Shown: one piece after another, positions 7,927-16,300 of the stretch
How positions within the stretch are numbered: the first letter of the stretch is position 1
How the letters are laid out: each line of letters begins with the position of its first letter
Assembly (NCBI RefSeq): GCF_003231305.1
Contig: NZ_QKVM01000041.1
Location: forward strand, 1-59,368
DNA: 59,368 nt
Direction: 5' to 3'
Source of the DNA: Pseudomonas sichuanensis
GTDB taxonomy: Bacteria; Pseudomonadota; Gammaproteobacteria; Pseudomonadales; Pseudomonadaceae
The notes under the pieces: model-generated
The model's input: only the letters and a program-made list of their open reading frames with translations
What the model was told of the DNA's origin: nothing
Databases searched by the model: none
Program-made: the position numbers and the translations under genes

Positions 7927-7953
7927 CGTGTTCTCCTTATATGCCTATGGAGA

Positions 7954-8487
7954 TCAGACGGCGACCACGGGGAAATCCACCGTGGTGTCGGCGATGTGGT
8001 TGGTGTAGTTGGTGAGCGTGTTCAGCGCGACGTTGGCGATCACTTCCAGTATCAGGCCGTCGTCGAGCCCCGCGCGGCGGTAGTTGGCCATGGCGTCGGC
8101 CGACACCACGCCGCGTTGCTCGACCAGCGCGCGGGCAAAGCCGGCGATTGCATCGTCAAGTGCGTTGGCCGCCTGGCCGGTGCGGGCCGCGGCGATGGCC
8201 TCTGCCGACAGTCCGGCACCTTTGCCGATCAGGGTGTGTGCGCTCAGGCAATACTGGCAGCGATTGGCTTGACCGGCAGCGAGCGCAACGATCTCGCGCT
8301 GGGAGGCATTCAGGCGGCCGGTGCCCAGCGTTTCGGACAAGCCGAGGTAGCCATTGAGCGCCGCCGGCGCGTGGGCCAGCGTGGCGAACAGGTTCGGCAC
8401 CATGCCAAGCTTGGCTTTGACGGCCTTGAGTGTGGCAGCGGTAGCGGCGTCAGCGGTGTCGATGGTCAGGGGGGCGATTTGGGTCAT
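7954..8487 (-). CDS. Carboxymuconolactone decarboxylase/AhpD-like protein
   Basis: A 177-residue all-helical protein of the CMD/alkylhydroperoxidase D superfamily. The redox site CQYCLSAH (Cys-x-x-Cys with a nearby His, about residues 84-91) sits in the expected helix, preceded by REIVALAAGQANR. Members reduce peroxides or act as peroxidase partners. The ATG at 8487 has GGAG at good spacing; the longer frame adds 28 residues without family features. It is divergent from the AraC regulator and lies directly upstream of the broken P460 gene, suggesting a former operon AhpD-like, P460, (glycosylase). Confidence 0.85.
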   Translation of the reverse strand: MTQIAPLTIDTADAATAATLKAVKAKLGMVPNLFATLAHAPAALNGYLGLSETLGTGRLNASQREIVALAAGQANRCQYCLSAHTLIGKGAGLSAEAIAAARTGQAANALDDAIAGFARALVEQRGVVSADAMANYRRAGLDDGLILEVIANVALNTLTNYTNHIADTTVDFPVVAV

Positions 8488-8604
8488 GTCTATCTCCGTA
8501 GTGGGTGAGGTGCAAGAGCACGTGGGCATGATCGCCCTTTGTTTGGTACGATATGGCACGTAAAGTATCAAATACGTAACCTATCGTCTTATATGGAGAG
8601 TGGA
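8488..8604. promoter_or_regulatory. Divergent promoter region between the AhpD-like gene and the AraC regulator
   Basis: This 117-bp AT-rich gap carries GATATGGCACGTAAAGTATCAAATACGTAACCTATCGTCTTATAT between about 8550 and 8594. ACGTAA occurs twice (8561 and 8574 region) about 14 bases apart, a spacing near one and a half helical turns, which could be AraC half sites. This is inference only. Confidence 0.35.
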
Positions 8605-9447
8605 ATGGCGGATCGACTGGCCGGCTTGCTCCGGCACTACTCGCTTTCGGCGCGCGTTTTTCACAGCGGCGCCTTCTGTGGGCAGCATCATTACGCGGCG
8701 CCGCATGGCTATATCCATCTGGTGCGGCGCGGCCCGATTACGGTGCGTTCGCCCGTGCATGAAGATCTGCTGGTTACCGAGCCGAGCCTGCTGTTTTATC
8801 CGCGCGTGGCGTCGCATCGTTTTGTCGCCGCCCCCGGCGATACCGCTGAGCGGTTGTGTGCGGAGGTCGACCTGGGCGCTTCGACGGGCAATCCGTTGGC
8901 CATGGCCTTGCCGTCGATGCTGCTGATTCCGTTGGCGGACTTGCCCGGCCTCGGGCCGACGCTAGAGTTGCTGTTTGCCGAAGCCGAGCGCGACCAGTGC
9001 GGTCGGCAGGCCGCCATCGACCGCTTGTGCGAGTTGCTACTGATCCAGTTGCTGCGTTATCTGATGGATGGGCGGCTTGGCGCCACCGGACTGCTGGCGG
9101 GCCTGGCCGACCCGAAACTCGCGCGCGCCATAACCGCCATGCACGATGCGCCGCAGACCGCGTGGTCGCTCGAGGCGCTGGCGGCGAAGGCGGGCATGTC
9201 ACGCGCGCGCTTCGCCGCCGCGTTCAAGGACGCGGTGGGCGTCACGCCGGGCGACTATCTGGCCGACTGGCGGATGAACGTCAGTTGCACCCTGCTCAAG
9301 CAGGGGCGGCCGGTGGCGGTGGTGGCCGACCGCGTCGGCTACGGCAGCCCGAACGCTCTGGCGCGCGCCTTCCGCGTGCGCATGGGCTGCGCCCCGCGCG
9401 ACTGGCTGGCGCAGCAGCGCGGTGACGCGGCGCTCAGCGGTTCGTGA
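8605..9447 (+). CDS. AraC-family transcriptional regulator with cupin-type sensor domain
   Basis: The 280-residue product starts MADRLAGLLRHYSLSARVF, a start common in AraC proteins with an N-terminal cupin sensor, with GGAG six bases before the chosen ATG (a frame opening 66 bases upstream has no site). The C-terminal 100 residues hold two helix-turn-helix motifs: WSLEALAAKAGMSRARFAAAF and PVAVVADRVGYGSPNALARAF, the second being the family signature. It is expected to activate the divergent AhpD-like/P460 genes in response to a small, perhaps electrophilic or redox, signal. The end of the gene overlaps the remnant of an OmpA-type gene on the other strand. Confidence 0.88.
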   Translation: MADRLAGLLRHYSLSARVFHSGAFCGQHHYAAPHGYIHLVRRGPITVRSPVHEDLLVTEPSLLFYPRVASHRFVAAPGDTAERLCAEVDLGASTGNPLAMALPSMLLIPLADLPGLGPTLELLFAEAERDQCGRQAAIDRLCELLLIQLLRYLMDGRLGATGLLAGLADPKLARAITAMHDAPQTAWSLEALAAKAGMSRARFAAAFKDAVGVTPGDYLADWRMNVSCTLLKQGRPVAVVADRVGYGSPNALARAFRVRMGCAPRDWLAQQRGDAALSGS

Positions 9448-9512
9448 GTTTGAGTTCGATTCGCCGGTTCTTGGCGTAGGCGGCGCCGGTGTTGCGCTCG
9501 TCGAGCGGGTGA
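9434..9512 (-). pseudogene. OmpA/MotB-type C-terminal remnant, second copy
   Basis: Minus strand residues HPLDERNTGAAYAKNRRIELKLTNR end at a stop inside the AraC gene. NRRIEL closes the peptidoglycan-binding domain of OmpA/MotB proteins. The preceding part of the gene is lost at about 9512, where transposon-like sequence begins. It differs in sequence from the remnant at 4023-4172, so it is not simply a duplicate. Confidence 0.6.
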
Positions 9513-9516
9513 AATT

Positions 9517-9636
9517 CGCATCACGCCGGAACAACTGGCGGAACTCCAGGTGGCGATCCGTCAACGGCTGGTCAGTCTGTTCGTGCGGCGCGGCCGGCTG
9601 GACAAGGCTGAGTCAGTGGCGCAGGTAGCTGGATGA
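9517..9636 (+). pseudogene. Short transposase-like fragment, possibly IS91 family
   Basis: An open stretch without start reads ITPEQLAELQVAIRQRLVSL then FVRRGRLDKAESVAQVAG and stops. The pattern of a helix followed by FVRRG and a Leu-Asp resembles part of IS91/ISCR (Y2) transposases. The similarity is from memory over fewer than 40 residues, so the assignment is tentative; at minimum it is a piece of a gene with both ends missing. Confidence 0.3.
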
Positions 9637-9699
9637 CGCTGTCCCGCCCTGAGCCGACGCTCACAGGCGGGGATTTCCAGTGTCGTCATTGTCGGCTAT

Positions 9700-9800
9700 T
9701 GGCCGGCAGCAGCCCGTCGTTGCCTGATGGATCCAACCCCTCCGCTGCTATAGTGCAGTCGGCTTCTGACGTTCAGTGCAGCCGTCTTCTGAAAACGACA
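9700..9800. mobile_element. Terminal segment of a Tn402/Tn5053-type transposon (IRi-like end of class 1 integrons)
   Basis: Bases 9776-9800 are the complement of TGTCGTTTTCAGAAGACGGC plus TGCAC, the 25-bp terminal repeat of the Tn402/Tn5053 family and the outer (intI1-side) end of class 1 integrons. The inward sequence, about 75 bases to the left, also matches what I remember of that end, including GGGGTTGGATCCATCAGGCA in reverse and a second 19-bp-like repeat (GTGCAGTCGGCTTCTGAC). No intI1 or tni genes remain. These elements insert next to resolvase res sites, and a resolvase gene indeed starts 78 bases away. Confidence 0.75.
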
Positions 9801-9878
9801 TCCAGACGAGCTTCTGGGCTTGGGATTTCCCGTTTTCCTGTCACTTTTCTCGTACCGAAATCAGTGTGAGAAAAACGC
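9801..9878. promoter_or_regulatory. Probable remains of the resolvase res/promoter region
   Basis: The 78 bases between the transposon terminus and the resolvase start are where Tn3-family elements carry their res subsites and tnpR promoter. The stretch holds TGTCACTTTTCTCG and TACCGAAATCAGTGTGAG, in which TGTCAC and GTGTGA could be arms of a subsite. The terminal repeat of the Tn402-type element cuts the region short, so only part of a res site can be present. Confidence 0.4.
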
Positions 9879-10454
9879 ATGGGAAAGCGGATTGGATATG
9901 CCCGAGTGTCGACTGATGATCAGAACCTCGACCTGCAGCGAGATGCACTTGCTCTGGCTGGGTGCTCAACAGTCTACGAGGAGACCATGAGCGGCAAGTC
10001 GGCGGACAGGCCGGAGCTGGGGCATTGCCTTAAAGCTCTGCGTAATGGTGACACTCTGGTTGTCTGGCGACTGGACCGCCTCGGTCGCTCTTTGCCTGAC
10101 TTGGTTGGGATTGTCAGTAGCTTGGAGCAGGAAGGGGTGGCCTTCGAATCCATAACCGAACGAATCGAAACCACCAGCGCTGCCGGCAAGCTGATTTTTC
10201 ACGTGTTCGCTGCCCTGGCTGGGTTTGAGCGCAATCTCATTCGAGAACGGACTCGTGCAGGATTGGCTGCGGCTCGTGCCCGTGGGAGAAAAGGTGGACG
10301 CAAGCCTGCGCTGGATGATCGTCAGGTGCGTGAGATACGAGCTCTTCTCAGAGATCCTGAGATACAGGTAACCGATGTTGCCCGACGGTATGGCGTTTCT
10401 CGAACAACGCTTTACCGCTACGTCGGTTCGCCGAAATCATCTGCGGTCGTTTAA
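9879..10454 (+). CDS. Serine resolvase/invertase (Tn3-type TnpR)
   Basis: A 191-residue small serine recombinase of normal length. It begins MGKRIGYARVSTDDQNLDLQ, with the catalytic serine in YARVS (residue 10), followed by LVVWRLDRLGRSLPDLV and AGFERNLIRERTRAGL with the conserved arginines. The last 45 residues form a DNA-binding helix-turn-helix (VTDVARRYGVSRTTLYRY). It resolves transposon cointegrates or inverts DNA at res sites. No matching Tn3 transposase is present, so it is an orphan left from a transposon. Confidence 0.92.
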   Translation: MGKRIGYARVSTDDQNLDLQRDALALAGCSTVYEETMSGKSADRPELGHCLKALRNGDTLVVWRLDRLGRSLPDLVGIVSSLEQEGVAFESITERIETTSAAGKLIFHVFAALAGFERNLIRERTRAGLAAARARGRKGGRKPALDDRQVREIRALLRDPEIQVTDVARRYGVSRTTLYRYVGSPKSSAVV

Positions 10455-10580
10455 GTGGTGGTGTTATTTTCCGCTGAAGTTGCCCAGATAATTTTGGGCG
10501 CTATGACCTAGCAGGCAAGTGAAGAATGTCTCTGGCGTACTACTTGTGCCGGACTACCACTGAATAAATAGGGAGTTTTC

Positions 10581-11414
10581 ATGTCGGTGTTTTTTTCTGT
10601 GAAGGGATGCGTTGGTACCTTGCTGTTGGTTGTGCTGGTTGGTTGCTCCAGTACCCCGAAGGTCACGTTGCCAGAACCTAAAGATGTTCCTCGCGAGAAA
10701 TGGTCCGATGCCATGCTGGTTCTGGAAGCCATGCGCATCGATGGTCAGCGCGATATTCCAAGTGAAACGGTTGGGAATGAAGCAGATAACCTGAGCGCGC
10801 CGCGGTCTTCGGGAGGCTCTGGAGGTCTAGCGACGGCAGGTTTGGGATACGTGTCACCTCCAACTGGTTTTAGCAGCGCAGGAGCAGCCTCTTTTGGCGT
10901 CGGTTTGTTCTTGCTGGGTGGTGGCAGCGCTGGCCCTGTCTATCATTACCAGGTTGCTGCGTGGGTGCCTGAGAAACTCGCGTCTAACCCAAAGGAGGCA
11001 TCTGCTTTGGTCAGGTCGGCCTGGCTTGATGCGAGAGAAGAATACTTCGGTGGGAAAATCTCAAAGTTGCGTCATGAGCCGGCTAAGTACGCTGACGGAT
11101 CAGGCAAGAAATACGACAGGCTTGCAGATTTGGCTGCTGGGAACCCTGCACCGTTCGACGCTCCGGCGAGCGCTGCGCCAGCATTCATTTCGGCCGAGAA
11201 AGCTTACGGCCCGATTTTCCTGACCGATCCCTCAGGCGAACTATTTGCTGACGCTAGCAGAGCTGATAAGGACGGCATGGATGCGCTGGCGGGTATTGCT
11301 CGTCACCTGCCCGAATGGATGTATGCATACTATCCTGGACGGAATTGGCCTAAGGACTTCCGACCTGCCGCTATTTACAACAAGAACGGCAATCTCTATT
11401 TCATTGGGAAGTAG
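10581..11414 (+). CDS. Putative lipoprotein of unknown function
   Basis: The product of 277 residues has a lipoprotein signal: a hydrophobic stretch LLLVVLVGC with the lipobox LVGC at residues 19-22, followed by SSTP. The residue after the Cys is Ser, which favours the outer membrane. A Gly/Ala/Ser-rich region (residues 70-115, GGSGGLATAGLGY and FGVGLFLLGGGSAG) could form a flexible or membrane-touching segment; the C-terminal half is soluble and ends with WMYAYYPGRNWPKDFRP, a Trp/Tyr-rich patch. GGGAG lies before the ATG. I recognise no named domain. It sits between the resolvase and the island ATPase and is probably island cargo. Confidence 0.7.
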   Translation: MSVFFSVKGCVGTLLLVVLVGCSSTPKVTLPEPKDVPREKWSDAMLVLEAMRIDGQRDIPSETVGNEADNLSAPRSSGGSGGLATAGLGYVSPPTGFSSAGAASFGVGLFLLGGGSAGPVYHYQVAAWVPEKLASNPKEASALVRSAWLDAREEYFGGKISKLRHEPAKYADGSGKKYDRLADLAAGNPAPFDAPASAAPAFISAEKAYGPIFLTDPSGELFADASRADKDGMDALAGIARHLPEWMYAYYPGRNWPKDFRPAAIYNKNGNLYFIGK

Positions 11415-11500
11415 TTCGTGGTCGACCTGTGCGCCTGGCGTGCCGGGGTTTTATCTGCGGAATCAGGCATACAGACTCTCTCGCGAGTCGAAGGCGTTCA

Positions 11501-11541
11501 ATAAAAACGAAGGTGCTCAACACGAGTATTGAGCACCTTCG
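11501..11541 (-). terminator. Intrinsic terminator after the AAA ATPase gene
   Basis: A perfect 13-bp stem (CGAAGGTGCTCAA at 11508-11520 with its complement at 11529-11541, 8-base loop) is followed on the minus strand by TTTTTAT. It lies 18 bases past the stop of the minus-strand ATPase gene. Confidence 0.85.
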
Positions 11542-11558
11542 ACGTGCGTTGAGCGCCT

Positions 11559-12614
11559 TCAGGGAGCGGTGGGAAGCTCCCATGCCCATCCGCCCTGCAT
11601 ACCTGTTTTGTGTGAACGTATACCTAGCTGTTTCTGGGCTCTGCGAAGTGACGCCGAAGAAATGCAACGTTCTTCAGCTAAAGCCATCAACGCATTGGTT
11701 GCAACAGGCCCAGCTTGCAACGTCTCCTCAAGAAAGCTGCGCGCTTCTTGAGTAGCTGATGCGGGTCTGGCGTCACCCGTTTGCTCGATAGCAGCGAGAA
11801 TGGCTTCAGCGCTACCGTCGATGGCCTCTCCCCATCGGATGCAGGTTGTCTCCAGCTGCTTGTCTATAACGATGGGCTCAACGAAATACTCGATTCCTCC
11901 GTTATCAATCGAAACGTTGGACTTGGCTCGGACAAGCACCCTGGCTTCTGAATTTTGATCCTTCTCTGCCACCAGTACAGTGCGAGCGAGCGCGGAGAAT
12001 GCCTGGCTGCCGATTACACGATTAGCGGCGGAGGACTGGACCGTACCTTTGCTCAGGTGAGATATGCCGAGGACAGCGCAACAATGCCGCTCTGCAAAAT
12101 CCACTACCATTTGTAGCCCTTGCCGAACCTCATTTGCTCGGTGCATATCCCCACGAATAAGATTGATCAGTGGATCGAAAATCAGCAATGAAACGCCGTC
12201 AATACGTGCGGCTGCCTCATTCAAAAGGGCAAAGTTGGCTGCAGGATCAAACTGTCGCCTGTTCCCACGCTGATCACTTAGCCCTTCAATTATGTGCACG
12301 CGGGTTAGGTCTGCATCTGCAGCCGTAAGGCGGGGAATGATCGTGTCAGCGATACCATCCTCGCCGCTCCAGATTACGATGTTGCCTGCTGTCTCACATT
12401 TGCTGCCGTCTGGCCAATCACCACCTCTGCTGAGCGTGGCGGCCAGCGAGATTGCCAGCGTGGTTTTGCCGCATCCACCTGCGCCGGCAAGAATGGATAA
12501 CTTTGCCTTTGGCAGCCAGCCTGGCCAAATCCACTGGATTTTTTCCGCTGGAATATCGACCGCTGCTGTGAGTTCTATCATCCAGCCCGGTTGTTGAGGT
12601 GTTCGGCGCTGCAT
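11559..12614 (-). CDS. RepA-like AAA family ATPase of the island
   Basis: A 351-residue RecA-fold ATPase of the AAA_25 type found in plasmid RepA helicases and in P4-like integrative elements. Walker A is AGAGGCGKTT (about residues 43-52), followed by IVIWSGEDG and the Walker B strand VSLLIFDPLINLI, then ISHLSKG, a sensor block of hexameric RepA. The C-terminal 80 residues resemble a small winged helix (SSASLRRAQKQLGI). It probably acts in replication of the excised element. The ATG at 12614 overlaps the AlpA stop in a TAATG, and its GGGAGG site lies inside the alpA end, so the two genes are translated as a unit. Confidence 0.85.
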   Translation of the reverse strand: MQRRTPQQPGWMIELTAAVDIPAEKIQWIWPGWLPKAKLSILAGAGGCGKTTLAISLAATLSRGGDWPDGSKCETAGNIVIWSGEDGIADTIIPRLTAADADLTRVHIIEGLSDQRGNRRQFDPAANFALLNEAAARIDGVSLLIFDPLINLIRGDMHRANEVRQGLQMVVDFAERHCCAVLGISHLSKGTVQSSAANRVIGSQAFSALARTVLVAEKDQNSEARVLVRAKSNVSIDNGGIEYFVEPIVIDKQLETTCIRWGEAIDGSAEAILAAIEQTGDARPASATQEARSFLEETLQAGPVATNALMALAEERCISSASLRRAQKQLGIRSHKTGMQGGWAWELPTAP

Positions 12615-12829
12615 TACAGTGCCTCCCTTTGCCGAATCCAAGCCTGGACTTCGCTGTTACGCCAACCGACGCTGGAACCGCACAAAAGGCGCTGTCGCGG
12701 GAAAAGGCCTTCCGATATTTTCCGATAGATCGTTGAACGTTTCAGGCCGACGATTGCTTCGACATCGCGCAAACGAAGAATCTTGTCATCGTCGCCGACG
12801 TCGTCAAAGTTGCTGACGTGCTTTGCCAT
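12614..12829 (-). CDS. AlpA-family DNA-binding regulator/excisionase
   Basis: A small MerR-like winged helix protein: ILRLRDVEAIVGLKRSTIYRK followed by ISEGLFPRQRLLCGSSVGWR and EVQAWIRQRE, the classical AlpA pattern. In P4-like elements AlpA activates the integrase or acts as an excision factor. The ATG at 12829 (MAKHVSNFDD) gives 71 residues, the usual size; a GTG 48 bases upstream (12877) would add 16 residues and neither has a good ribosome site. It is followed by the ATPase with an overlapping start codon. Confidence 0.85.
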   Translation of the reverse strand: MAKHVSNFDDVGDDDKILRLRDVEAIVGLKRSTIYRKISEGLFPRQRLLCGSSVGWRNSEVQAWIRQREAL

Positions 12830-13311
12830 AGGTTTTGAGTCCGAGGTTCTGAAGCGTGGGGCAGCGTCCTCCGGCACTACTGCTAAAAAGGGTAAAAAGA
12901 CGGGTATCGGCTGGCTATATAGCGAGCAGGGGCATTTGCCACACGCATAGGTATATGCGCGTTTCCGAGATTCATGGTCGGTAGCGTCGGAGGTCGTTGT
13001 GGGCTACAGAAGTTCTAGGGCACTAAGGCTTCTAGGGGCAGAACGCACTGCGAGTGTTCTGACCAGGTACGCAAATCAGCCAATGGCAGCTGATGCGGCC
13101 CGTTCAGCTGATGCGAACGAGGCGAAAGCTTTTAACGTCGTTACCGGGGCGACGTGGCGGCCCGTTGCGGATCGATAGGGAACGCTTGGGACGGACACTA
13201 TTTAACATGAGAGTGCCGGGCTGGCAATCAGCAGGTGCTCTACCTTGGTTGGGAAAGGGTGGCCCAACCAAGGCAGTAGTGACTGAATGCTCAGCGTTCT
13301 GTCGGACTCAA
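12830..13311. other. Gene-free island region with direct and inverted repeats
   Basis: No gene is apparent in this 480-bp gap between the restriction enzyme end and alpA. It holds two exact 11-bp copies of CAGCTGATGCG (13087-13097 and 13105-13115, 18 bases apart), two copies of TTCTAGGG near 13014-13040, and an 11-bp inverted repeat CCTTGGTTGGG at 13243-13253 with its complement at 13263-13273. The left part must contain the alpA promoter. The repeats could be AlpA or replication-protein binding sites; the inverted repeat could end the restriction enzyme mRNA although it has no T-run. Confidence 0.5.
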
Positions 13312-16300
13312 CTAGTTATTTTTCCCGATATCGATTTTGGGCAGCGCCTTGACGATTTTCTGGGTTTCCAGGCTGACGGTAACCACGCGCAGGAACAGCT
13401 CGAGTGGGTACTTGGGGTTGCCCATGGTTTCCACGGCCCAGTCGTTGGCGTCGTTGACGATGCCGCTGGCCTTGTCGGTACGCACCGCTTGGCGCTCCAT
13501 CACCCAATCGAGTGCGGCTTTGCCGTTGACGACGTAATCCCACGCCGCTTCAGGAATGTCCTTTATGGTGATGCAGTGGTTGTAGATGACGGTGGTCTTG
13601 TCGCCCTTCTTGGCGAACTTCATCTTCTCCACGCGGTAATCGGCATTGGTCAGCGTGCCCTTGGCCTCGATGGTCAGCGGGTAGGGCGCGACGGTTTCGT
13701 AGTTCAGGTGAAGTTCGGCCAATGCGCGGCCCGCCTTGCTGAAAGCCCAGAAGTCGGCGACTTTCTGTACGGCCGGAATGCGTGGCAGTTCCTTGCTAAG
13801 GTTGTCGGCAAAGCGTTCGCGGTATTCCGGGGAATGGAGAATGCCGTAGACATAATAGAACAGATCTTCTTTGCCGATGGCCTCGCCGGGATAGGCGTTG
13901 GCAAAGTGCGCCAGACCAGCATCGGTAATGGCATCGCGGCGGCGCAAGCCACCTTTGACTGGGTCTGCAAAGAGGTCATCTTTTGCGATCTGAGCAGCTT
14001 CATCGTAGAGGTAGAGGGGGAAGCATTGAGAACCTTCAATATCCATACAGTGAAGGCTAGGCACATGATTTGAAATCAGTGCGCTAAAGGCCACTTTCTC
14101 TCCTGATCCAGAAACGCCTATTACTAGGTTTTCAGATGCAGCCTCAGGGAACATCCGGGGTAGCTGATTAACATAAGCATTTAACATTCTGTCAAAATAC
14201 CCATGCTGCTTTGTGAAAGGCCGATAAAGACAAGTAATAAATCCAGTTTCGTTAAATTTTGCTAATTTTCCCTTTGCACAGTCGTTACGCAGGCCTCGTG
14301 TCCAACTAATTTTGGTCGCCTCCTTATTAATAAAGTCAGCAACAGCTTCCGCTCTTGATTTGGTATCCATTTCCGGGGTCGCGTGGAGAAATCGATCAAC
14401 TTCTCCGTTATAGAAATCGACCATAGATTTGACTTTGTTTTTGAGCACGCTTTTCGAGCTATTGAACACCCAAGCATCGCGCCCGGTTTCCAGTCCTCTG
14501 GTGTAGTTCTCAAACAACGTTGCTGTGGTTTTGTCGTCCTTGTCGCCTAACGCTATGAACTGGGCAAAGCTGTTGTCGCGCTGTTTGAGCCAATCGCCGT
14601 GCTCGTCGGGAATTATCTGCTGCCAAGCTGGAATGCCGACAACGCTGGCGTAGCTGACGATCTTCTCCAGCTTTTCTTCGCGGCTGAGATAGTCGCCGAT
14701 ATCGTGGAAATAGATCTGGCCGTGGGTTACCGCCTCGGGGTTCTTAACCAGCAGCGAGATGGCAATTGGGGCACGGCTGCCACTACCAAAAATCTTCCCA
14801 CCTTCCTTACGTGAGGTTTCGCCACTGGTGCGCTGGTTGCCACGGAGGTGGAACACATAGAGGCTGGAGAACTCATCCACCAGGCACTTGCGTAGGCCAT
14901 CTGCAGTATTGGCTTCTACGAAGCCTGCGTTGGTAACGAAACCAATGATGCCGGCATCGCCAATACGGTCACTGGCCCAGCGAATGGAGCGAATATAGCT
15001 GTCATAGAGAGCGTTCTTGTTGTTCGCGTCTGAACGAGCGGCATAGGTTGTTCGAATGCGCTCATCCAGACTTGGATAAGGGACGTTAGCGTTGTTAGCG
15101 TTGGCGTCACCTTGGCCGACTGAATAAGGCGGATTGCCCACAATCACCCGTATATCCAAATCCTTCTGCCGCTTACGCCGGGCGCTGTTGTCCTCCAGCA
15201 GTGCGTCTACCAGGTCGTCCTTCTCATACATTTGGAAGGTATCGGTCAGGCAGATGCCTTCAAACGGGGCGTATTCGTCGATCACTTCACCATGGTAAGC
15301 CGCTTCGATATTGATGGCGGCGATGTAGTAAGCCAGTAGCACCAGCTCGTTGGCATGGATCTCGTGTCTGTACTTGTGCGGTAGCTCTTCCGGCTTGATC
15401 AGGCCCGACTGGATTAGGCGTGTGATAAAGGTGCCGGTGCCGGTGAACGGATCGATGATGTGAACGCCCTTACTGCCTAGGGTTTGGCCGAACTCCTGTA
15501 GCAGCAGGTGGTTGACGCTGTGGAGGATGAAGTCCACCACTTCGACCGGGGTGTAAACGATACCCAAGCGCTCGGTCATCTTGGGGAAGGCGTTGCGGAA
15601 GAATTTGTCGTACAGCTCGACGATGATCTTCTGCTTGCCCTGGGTGTTGTTGATGCCGGCAGCACGCTGACGCACGCTGGCGTAGAACTTCTCTAGGGTG
15701 TCGGCTTCCTTGGCCAGGTGGTGCTCATGAAGCGCGTCCAGCACGCTTTGCATGGCCTTGGACATGGGGTTGTGGCTGGCGAAGCTGTATTCATCGAACA
15801 GTGCATCGAATACTGGCTTGGTTACCAGATGCTGGGCAAGCATTTCGACGATCTCGCCATCGCTGATGCTGTCGTTGAGATCATCGCGTAGCTCAGCGGC
15901 GAAGGCCGCGAAAGTAGCTCTCTCCTGGGTGTATTCAGGATTCTCCAAAATACCCTGGATGCGGTCGATGTGGGTACGGGCGATCTTGGCGATGTCGTTG
16001 GCCCAGTCTTCCCAGTGGTGGCGGTTGCCACACTTATCGACGATCTTGGCGTAGATGGCCTTCTCGATTTCCCCGACCTCATAGGCCAGCTCGGCCTGCT
16101 GGGTCATCTGGCCTTCGACATCGTACTTAGCGCGTTTCTCACCAATGCCGTACTGGCCTTTGCCTGCCTGGCCGTTGCTGGTGCCGCTAGTTTTCCTTAC
16201 CTTTTTACCGGCCTTGTCGGTGATAGCAATGACTTCCATCTTGCGCGGGTCAGAGCCGATCAGGTCGAGCTTGTTGACCATGGCGTCGAAGCTGTCGTCG

